NCBI GenBank assembly: GCA_947459525.1
Contig: CANHDW010000009.1
Coordinates: 1-37,567 of the forward strand
Direction of reading: 5' to 3'
Length of the DNA: 37,567 nt
DNA from: Candidatus Caenarcanales bacterium
GTDB taxonomy: Bacteria; Cyanobacteriota; Vampirovibrionia; LMEP-6097
Below, piece after piece: positions 32,085 through 37,567 of this stretch; positions within the stretch are counted from its first letter, which is position 1, and the number at the start of each line of letters is the position of its first letter. The notes beneath the pieces were generated by a model that was not told the DNA's origin, ran no database searches, and worked only from the letters and a program-made list of their open reading frames with translations. A program made the translations under genes and the position numbers.

Positions 32085-33437
32085 ATGCCTAATACTCTCT
32101 TCGATAAAGTCTGGGATGCACACGTAGTGGAAGCACTTCCTGGAGATAATTACCTGATATTCATGGATAGAATAGTGGCTCACGAGATCACTACACCACA
32201 GGGTGCGATTCAAATCGATGAAGAGTTCGCTGGCAGAATTTTTGATGCTAATCGTATTTTAGCGATTAATGACCATGTCGCTCCAGCAAAAGATACAGCT
32301 ACAGCGATTCAAGCAAGTGTACTTAGAAAATGGGCTAAAAAGCATGGCATAAGACATTTTGATATCGGTGAAAATGGTATCTGCCACGTAGTCGCCCCAG
32401 AAAGAGGCTATGTTCAGCCAGGGATGACGCTTTGTTGTGGGGATAGCCATACCTGTACTAATGGAGCTTTCGCCTGTTTCGCTCTAGGAATCGGGACTAC
32501 TGCTAATGCTGGAGCTATGCTCTCTCAGTGCTTATTACTGAAAAAGCCTAAAGTTATGCAGATTAACCTTACTGGGAAACGCCGCCAAGGAGTTTATGCC
32601 AAGGATATCATTCTAGCTATTATTAATAAAATTACCTTTAAAGGCGGTACTGGCTTCGTTCTAGAATACACTGGTGATGCTATCGCTGACCTAGACATGG
32701 AAGAACGCATGACTATCTGTAATATGGCTATAGAAGCTGGTGCTACTAGCGGCATGATAGCTGCTGATGAAGTGACTTTTGAATACCTAAGAGGTAAAGA
32801 ACAGATAACTAAAGATTCTGCTGAATTCGAAGCACTAAAAACCAAGTGGGCTAAATTCACTCCAGATGCGGGTGCTACTTATGATGAAGTCGTCGAAATA
32901 GATGTTTCTGCACTAAAACCTACAGTTACTTGGGGGATTAATCCTGGTGAATCTAGCAGTTTCGATGGTGTAGTGCCTGCTGATGCAGATCCTAAGGCTC
33001 TAGAATATATGGGACTTAAAGCTGGAGATAAATTAGCTGATCTAGACATAGACCAAGCCTTTATCGGTAGCTGTACTAACGCTAGAATTTCCGATCTTAG
33101 AATCGCTGCGAGCATTTTAAAAGGTCAGAAAGTTTCTATCCCGACTATTATTACTCCGGGGTCTCAAGAAGTTAAACGCCAAGCGGAACGTGAAGGATTA
33201 CATGAAATATTTCAAGATGCTGGAGCACTCTGGACTCATGCTAGCTGCGGACCTTGCCTCGGAATGAGCATGGGTGTAGTTGCACCACAGGAAAGATGTA
33301 TCTCTAGTACTAACCGTAATTTCCCAGGACGCATGGGTGCTGGAGCAAGAACACATTTAGCTAGCCCTGCGATAGTCGCTGCGACAGCGATTAAGGGTAG
33401 GATTACTTCGCCTGAGCTTTTATTGGCTGGGGTGTAA
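32085..33437 (+). CDS. leuC: 3-isopropylmalate dehydratase large subunit (aconitase family)
   Basis: Isomerises 2- and 3-isopropylmalate in leucine synthesis with a [4Fe-4S] cluster; related enzymes handle homoaconitate or citramalate. The 450-aa product has CCGDSHTCTNGAFACFALGI, IGSCTNARISDLR (first cluster Cys), ASCGPCLGMSMG (second and third cluster Cys) and STNRNFPGRMGAGARTHLAS. HDHVAP appears as NDHVAPAKD. No leuD (small subunit), leuA or leuB is in the window. The choice between LeuC and a close relative is therefore by similarity only. Preceded by a 243-bp gap with an ATPase remnant; the HEPN-like gene begins 9 bp downstream. Confidence 0.9.
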   Translation: MPNTLFDKVWDAHVVEALPGDNYLIFMDRIVAHEITTPQGAIQIDEEFAGRIFDANRILAINDHVAPAKDTATAIQASVLRKWAKKHGIRHFDIGENGICHVVAPERGYVQPGMTLCCGDSHTCTNGAFACFALGIGTTANAGAMLSQCLLLKKPKVMQINLTGKRRQGVYAKDIILAIINKITFKGGTGFVLEYTGDAIADLDMEERMTICNMAIEAGATSGMIAADEVTFEYLRGKEQITKDSAEFEALKTKWAKFTPDAGATYDEVVEIDVSALKPTVTWGINPGESSSFDGVVPADADPKALEYMGLKAGDKLADLDIDQAFIGSCTNARISDLRIAASILKGQKVSIPTIITPGSQEVKRQAEREGLHEIFQDAGALWTHASCGPCLGMSMGVVAPQERCISSTNRNFPGRMGAGARTHLASPAIVAATAIKGRITSPELLLAGV

Positions 33438-33446
33438 AAAGCTAGC

Positions 33447-34316
33447 TTGGATTTAAGTTTCGCAATAAATCGAATTAGTAATAATTATGTAGCCATAGCT
33501 AGCTTGGGTTTTGATACTTATCTCTTTACTTTATGCTCTTTAGATAAACTAGATGTTAGTTACAGTCCTTTTTTTTCATTGAATGGTGAAGTTAATAAAC
33601 AAGAATGTTCTATAGACCTTACTAAAAAAGCTGAAATCAAACAAAGACAAGCAAATCTCCTTTTATTGCAAATAATAAGTGGACTAGAAGTCGCTTTAAT
33701 GCAGGCTTGTATTGTTACAAAATTTATTGAAAAACATCTTGAGAAACCTTTATCCAATGATGAGCTTGAAAATCACGATAGAGAATATCTGAAAAAACCT
33801 TGGGGAGAGCTTTGGAGAAGCTTAGAAAAGTCTTTTTTACTTAAAGACCTAAGCGAAGATGATAATTTTAAAAAATATTTTACTGAAATTAAAAATCATG
33901 CAGAAAAATTATATAAATCTAGAAACGCTTTAATGCATCGAGGCGGCATAGTAGCAGAGCAGGATATATACCCTAAGAATGCGGAATCCCTAGAAATCTC
34001 TTACCGTAAATTAATTTTTAGCTCGCAAGGTACGGAAACGGGTCAATCATATAATCTTCAAGAAATGATAGCTAATGGAACCCCAATTTCTGGACCATTT
34101 AATATTATGGTTAAACCTGAAACAATCACTGCAAAAGAATTTAAAATAGGCGATCAAATAAACTTTGAAGACCAAGATCTAAATTCTATTTATGAAACCT
34201 TTCAGATGTTTACAGTAGTTTTACAAAGTCGCGTCACCACTATCATTACGACTCTTAATTTCATTCAAATTATTGCAACCAGTAAAAAAACCAAACGAAA
34301 GTATACTTTAAAATAG
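33447..34316 (+). CDS. HEPN-like protein, possible RNase toxin
   Basis: A 289-aa all-helical, soluble protein. YKSRNALMHRGG (residues 157-167) fits the R-N-x3-H form of the Rx4-6H motif of HEPN domains (Arg159, Asn160, His164). HEPN domains act as metal-free RNases in toxin-antitoxin and abortive infection systems. The long helices before it (about 62-100 and 118-156) fit the HEPN four-helix layout. The C-terminal part (about 205-245) looks like a beta-rich appendage. No overall family is recognised and no antitoxin gene is adjacent. TTG start 9 bp after leuC without a clear ribosome site. The 3' end is partly duplicated just after the stop (ATACTTTA...ATAG about 31 bp apart). Confidence 0.5.
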   Translation: MDLSFAINRISNNYVAIASLGFDTYLFTLCSLDKLDVSYSPFFSLNGEVNKQECSIDLTKKAEIKQRQANLLLLQIISGLEVALMQACIVTKFIEKHLEKPLSNDELENHDREYLKKPWGELWRSLEKSFLLKDLSEDDNFKKYFTEIKNHAEKLYKSRNALMHRGGIVAEQDIYPKNAESLEISYRKLIFSSQGTETGQSYNLQEMIANGTPISGPFNIMVKPETITAKEFKIGDQINFEDQDLNSIYETFQMFTVVLQSRVTTIITTLNFIQIIATSKKTKRKYTLK

Positions 34317-34393
34317 TAGAACTAAACTAAACCATACTTTAGAATAGTTCTAAAAAATAAAGTGAAATTCACCACTGCACTTTAGAAATCAAC

Positions 34394-34570
34394 CTAATTA
34401 AACAAATCTAGATTCTTAGCAATAAAAGCAAAAGCCTTAGAAGCATTTCTATTACCGATATTAGTCAGCATTAAAAAAGTATGCTCATCACTATCTCTTC
34501 TAATAACCTCTGATAACCAAAAACCATCTGAACCCGTGTGATTAAACACTGTTGCACCAATGTCCTTAAT
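34394..34570 (-). pseudogene. C-terminal remnant of a class C beta-lactamase-like hydrolase
   Basis: The minus strand between two in-frame stops encodes VFNHTGSDGFWLSEVIRRDS then DEHTFLMLTNIGNRNASK..., 58 aa in all. HTGSDGF is the KTG-box segment and MLTNIGNRNA the usual C-terminal helix start of serine beta-lactamase/esterase proteins. The SxxK and YxN regions are absent. It fills most of the 374-bp gap between the HEPN-like gene and the fourth ATPase, which otherwise holds the repeat array. Confidence 0.6.
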
Positions 34571-34606
34571 TTATCCTAGCATTCAAAGACCAATCTTACT
34601 TTTACT

Positions 34607-34691
34607 CTATCTACAATAGATTAAATAAGGGTATAATTCTATTACTAATAGAGTAAATAATATAGTCACTCTATTAACAATAGAATAAATA
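34607..34691 (+). promoter_or_regulatory. Three palindromic operators at 32-bp spacing before a DUF4143 ATPase
   Basis: Units begin at 34607, 34639 and 34671: CTATCTACAATAG, CTATTACTAATAG and CTATTAACAATAG, each followed by an AnTAAATA-type tail. Each core is an inverted repeat (CTATT.....AATAG), and the period is exactly 32 bp, three helical turns. The last unit runs into the start codon at 34691. TATAAT at 34632-34637, between units 1 and 2, is a likely -10. Repression by the gene's own product is the simplest idea. Confidence 0.75.
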
Positions 34692-35995
34692 TGGTCTTCA
34701 AAGTCAACGATATCAAAGAATTACTAGTATTGCAGATGAAGAGGTTTGGCTCAGCAGAATTAAACGTCATCAGAGAAGATGCCCTTAAATTAGTAGAAAA
34801 ACATATAAAAGCTCCTCAAGCAGTGGTTATTAGTGGCTTAAGACGAGCTGGTAAATCCACATTCCTGCATCAGATCGCCCATAAATACTATGAGAAAAAT
34901 GCTTACTACTATATTAATTTTGATGATGATAGATTCACAGACTTCACAGCCAGTGACTTTAACGCATTACTAGAAATTTTAATCGAACTATTTTCAGAAA
35001 AAAAAGTAATCTTTTTCGATGAAATCCAAAACATTGACAAGTGGGAAACCTTCTGTAGAAGGCTTATAGATAATGGCTTTAAACTTTACATCACTGGATC
35101 TAACGCTTCATTACTCAGTAAAGAACTTGGCACTAGGCTTACAGGGCGTTATTTTCCGCTAGAGCTTTTTCCTTTTAGCTTCGAAGAATTTTTACGTTAT
35201 CGGAAAATTGATATTAAAGAGATATTAAAAGAGAACCGAAATGTTTTAGACACTAAAACACGAGCCTTATTAAAAAATAAGCTTAAAGAATATATTTTAA
35301 AAGGCTCTATCCCAGAGGCTTTAAGATATCCAGAGTTACCTGTATTGAAAAGCCTATATCGAGATATTCTCTATAGAGATATAGCTACACGTTACAGAAT
35401 AGAAGCTGATAAAACCCTGCGCGAGCTTTCCCTTCGAGTTTTCACTGATATTACTAGCCCTATACAGTTTTCTAAAATTAAACAGCAGCTCGGTATCGGT
35501 AATGTAACGACTGTCACTAATTACATTTCATATTTAGAAAACTCTTGGCTAATTTTTTCTATAAATATTTTCGATATTTCGATTAAAAGGCAGCAAATCG
35601 CTCCTAAAAAAATCTATGCAATAGATACAGGTCTCGTACACGAGATAACCTTTAAATTTAAAGAAAAACAGGGAGTCCTGTTAGAGAATCTAGTTTTTTT
35701 ACACCTGCGCAAAAAATACCAAGAGGTTTTTTACTATAAAACTAAATCTAGCTATGAAGTAGATTTTTTTATTCCAGAAGCTGCCCTGCTAGTGCAGGTT
35801 TCCTATGACATTTCAGATTTAGAGACCAAGGCAAGGGAAATCAGATCACTAATAGAAGCTAAATCTGAATTAGAGGCAGATAAAAAATTTAAAATTAAAA
35901 AACTCCTAGTAATAAACTTTGAGCTTAAAGATCAGGAAAAAATCCAGAAAAATACTATAGAAGTTATTCCAGCTTATGAGTTTTTACTTTCCTAG
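34691..35995 (+). CDS. AAA_14/DUF4143 ATPase, GLRRAGKS subfamily (copy 4)
   Basis: A 434-aa protein. An N-terminal extension of about 35 residues (VNDIKELLVLQMKRFGSA) precedes Walker A VISGLRRAGKSTFLHQI (about 52-68) and Walker B VIFFDEIQNIDKW (about 112-124). GSNASLLSKELGTRLTGRYF follows, then DUF4143 features (KIYAIDTGLVHEI, LLENLVFLHL) and a nuclease-like KSSYEVDFFIPE ... LVQVSYD. It is closest in this window to the minus-strand protein ending at 27645. There is no Shine-Dalgarno site; an operator array ends at the ATG. An internal ATG at residue 17 (MKRFGS) could be an alternative start. Confidence 0.86.
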   Translation: MVFKVNDIKELLVLQMKRFGSAELNVIREDALKLVEKHIKAPQAVVISGLRRAGKSTFLHQIAHKYYEKNAYYYINFDDDRFTDFTASDFNALLEILIELFSEKKVIFFDEIQNIDKWETFCRRLIDNGFKLYITGSNASLLSKELGTRLTGRYFPLELFPFSFEEFLRYRKIDIKEILKENRNVLDTKTRALLKNKLKEYILKGSIPEALRYPELPVLKSLYRDILYRDIATRYRIEADKTLRELSLRVFTDITSPIQFSKIKQQLGIGNVTTVTNYISYLENSWLIFSINIFDISIKRQQIAPKKIYAIDTGLVHEITFKFKEKQGVLLENLVFLHLRKKYQEVFYYKTKSSYEVDFFIPEAALLVQVSYDISDLETKAREIRSLIEAKSELEADKKFKIKKLLVINFELKDQEKIQKNTIEVIPAYEFLLS

Positions 35996-36065
35996 TGAGT
36001 CTTAATTATATGCTACAGTTTTACATGTAATACATAATATGTTTTATGATTACTAATTAACAAAG

Positions 36066-37373
36066 ATGTTTATTAGACTTCCTTCGTTCAGTAAAACAAC
36101 TCAAACAACGGATCGCAACGCTTCTCAGAGTACTGGTGCCCAGCAGGCTTCCGCAACAACAGATATTCAACCTAGCCCTAAAACTCAAGGACGTAATTCT
36201 TCACAAGGCACCAGTCGCAGCCCTCAAACCCAATCCCTATCAGAATCACAACAAGACTTTAACTGGCAAACTGTTAATTTAGAAAATTTAAAAACTGCTG
36301 GAATACTCTCCACTGAAACTAAAAAAGTCGCAGGTAAAGATATGACTATACAAAGCTTCTCGCTGAACGATAAATCAGCCAAAGTAAGTATCAGCCCTGA
36401 ATTAGGAGCAAATGTATTAGGTCTCGAATTAGCAGGTGAAAAGGTTATCAGCTCACCAGTCCTAGAAAATAAAGCCAAAGGCAATAATGTAAGTCAAATG
36501 GAGGGCATGGCTTTAATCAGCCCACCTAACAGAACTAATAAAAGTGAAATTTATTATCCTGACGCTAAAGGCAAAATACGGAAAATTAAATTAACAAATC
36601 GCTGGAATAAAAACTTTGAGTTTAATAAGGGAAACATGATTCATGGCAGAATGCATAAAGAGAAGTGGTCTTTAAAAGAAGCTGTGACTAACAGTGCTGG
36701 CGATCTTAAACTTACTTATAACTTTAATACTAAAGATGATCCTATTTTAAGTAAGAAACTCGGCTCTGCCGAGTTCTCTATGACTTACACTTTAAGTAAA
36801 AATCCTGAAACAGGCGTGCCAAGCTTAAAAACAGAAGTCACTGTAACTAATACTGGAGATAAAAAATCTCCAAATGGTGGTCTGTATCCATTAATAGGAC
36901 TGGGTTTCCATCCATATTTTAATGTCGATAAAGAGGCTAGCTTTACTGCACCAGTAAGAGAAAGGCTAGAACTAGATAAAAAGCTTATACCGACTGGGAA
37001 ATTAGAAAATGCAAGCAGCGATATTAACACTGGCAGAAAAGCTTCTAAAGCAGAAGGCTTTATAGATGCGACTTTTACCGTTAAGCCTAATGCTAAAGGT
37101 GAAGCAAGATCCACTATCACTCAAGGAAACGGCACTAAAATACATATAGACCCAAGCAGTGAAATGGGCTTCGTAACTATCTATAACGGTGAAACCAATA
37201 AGAAAACTGGTCAGAATAAGCTCTGCATAGAACCTCTTAGCTGTGCACCTGATGCTAGTGAATTAGAGTGTGAGAATAAAGCCACAGACGCAGCATTAAA
37301 ACCTAATGCCATAACTTTAAAACCACAAGAGAGCCACCAAGCTAGTTTTACCATTAGCGTAGAAAAAACTTGA
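36066..37373 (+). CDS. Aldose 1-epimerase-like protein with disordered N-terminal tail
   Basis: A 435-aa protein. Residues 1-68 are Ser/Thr/Gln-rich and disordered. The remainder has the galactose mutarotase-like beta-sandwich: a SPELGANVLGLEL opening, MIHGRMH (the His of the substrate site), LGFHPYFN (the second catalytic His, 'G.HPYF') and CIEPLSCAPDA with the Glu that acts as base in aldose epimerases. Mutarotases interconvert alpha and beta sugar anomers; related proteins act on hexose-6-phosphates. No signal peptide. The low-complexity tail resembles in style those of the proteins at 8018 and 8881. Sugar substrate unknown; no sugar operon is nearby. Confidence 0.82.
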   Translation: MFIRLPSFSKTTQTTDRNASQSTGAQQASATTDIQPSPKTQGRNSSQGTSRSPQTQSLSESQQDFNWQTVNLENLKTAGILSTETKKVAGKDMTIQSFSLNDKSAKVSISPELGANVLGLELAGEKVISSPVLENKAKGNNVSQMEGMALISPPNRTNKSEIYYPDAKGKIRKIKLTNRWNKNFEFNKGNMIHGRMHKEKWSLKEAVTNSAGDLKLTYNFNTKDDPILSKKLGSAEFSMTYTLSKNPETGVPSLKTEVTVTNTGDKKSPNGGLYPLIGLGFHPYFNVDKEASFTAPVRERLELDKKLIPTGKLENASSDINTGRKASKAEGFIDATFTVKPNAKGEARSTITQGNGTKIHIDPSSEMGFVTIYNGETNKKTGQNKLCIEPLSCAPDASELECENKATDAALKPNAITLKPQESHQASFTISVEKT

Positions 37374-37567
37374 CTTAACACATTTATTAATTTAAGATAA
37401 TCAGAATATTTATGGTTCTAACAGCAAAAATTCCTAAAGAAAAAATAAAGATAGTGATTTAGCTCTGGCCTTTGTAAGGGTATTGTGCTTAACTAGAGCT
37501 GTTGAGAGAGAGTAGTCTTAATTTAAATAGCTTACTGAGTGGTTTTTCAAGTTCCGTAGAGAAGATA
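37374..37567. other. Right-end non-coding stretch
   Basis: The last 194 bp show no gene that I can support. AGCTCT (about 37459) and AGAGCT (about 37493) could pair across a 30-nt loop. The next gene probably begins beyond the window. Confidence 0.4.

Noticed and set aside
34607-34691. Short CRISPR array with 32-bp period
   Set aside because: The conserved 21-bp units are palindromic, separated by 11 bp and run into a start codon. The spacing suits helical phasing, not spacer storage.
1-37567. TGA recoding, tRNA or rRNA genes, transposase or phage genes
   Set aside because: TGA is used as a normal stop (for example at 7202-7204), no tRNA arm pattern or rRNA block was found, and no ORF resembles a transposase, integrase or capsid protein.

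Overview
The window is AT-rich bacterial chromosome carrying single-copy housekeeping genes (pheT, gpsA, leuC, speD, dcd, coaX), a flagellin, a pilT and a pseudopilin, plus an accessory defence region. No transposase, phage, rRNA, tRNA or CRISPR array is visible. A flagellated, piliated, diderm-like lineage fits. The proteins are divergent, and an uncultured group such as the non-photosynthetic relatives of cyanobacteria (Melainabacteria/Vampirovibrionia) is a guess from gene style, not something the sequence proves.

Layout. 1-2.5 kb: flagellin (-) with a sigma-28-like promoter, a GC-rich nested hairpin, and a type III pantothenate kinase that shares its start tetranucleotide CATG with a divergent membrane protein. 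2.5-8 kb (+): purine nucleoside phosphorylase, overlapping pseudopilin, a DUF4143 ATPase, a peptide-type solute-binding lipoprotein and an overlapping LysM membrane protein. 8-12.5 kb (-): two unrecognised proteins of 236 and 1192 aa with disordered Asn/Ser/Pro-rich N-termini. 12.7-17.5 kb (+): gpsA, speD, a divergent anthranilate phosphoribosyltransferase-like enzyme, a coiled-coil exported protein, an MreD-like protein and a penicillin-recognising hydrolase. 17.5-23 kb (-): one operon, pheT - membrane/roadblock-like protein - pilT - membrane-anchored dCTP deaminase. 23.4-31.8 kb is a defence island: a type II restriction-modification pair, a DUF4143 ATPase, a twin-arginine protein, a second DUF4143 ATPase (-), then McrB with an EVE domain and McrC. 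32-37.4 kb: leuC, a HEPN-like protein, a beta-lactamase remnant, a fourth DUF4143 ATPase and an aldose-1-epimerase-like protein.

The most unusual signal is a family of short repeats (about 35-53 bp, GC-richer than the surroundings) inserted in the same orientation and reading frame inside unrelated protein genes. They encode variants of HEDDENAEIGVPLHAH. Good copies sit in the nucleoside phosphorylase, the TrpD-like enzyme (two), the beta-lactamase-like protein and PheT (two). Weaker copies lie in the hydrolase, the pseudopilin leader and the Tat protein, and one is intergenic. A second, different insert is shared by the phosphorylase and PheT. This resembles in principle the Rickettsia palindromic elements, but the sequence is different and no strong palindrome is seen.

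The second notable pattern concerns the two GLRRxGKS-type DUF4143 ATPases. Each has a direct-repeat array (39-bp or 32-bp period) running right up to its start codon. A decayed third locus between mcrC and leuC keeps a Walker B fragment and a 32-bp-period repeat pair. This suggests a self-regulated, turnover-prone gene family inside the defence region.
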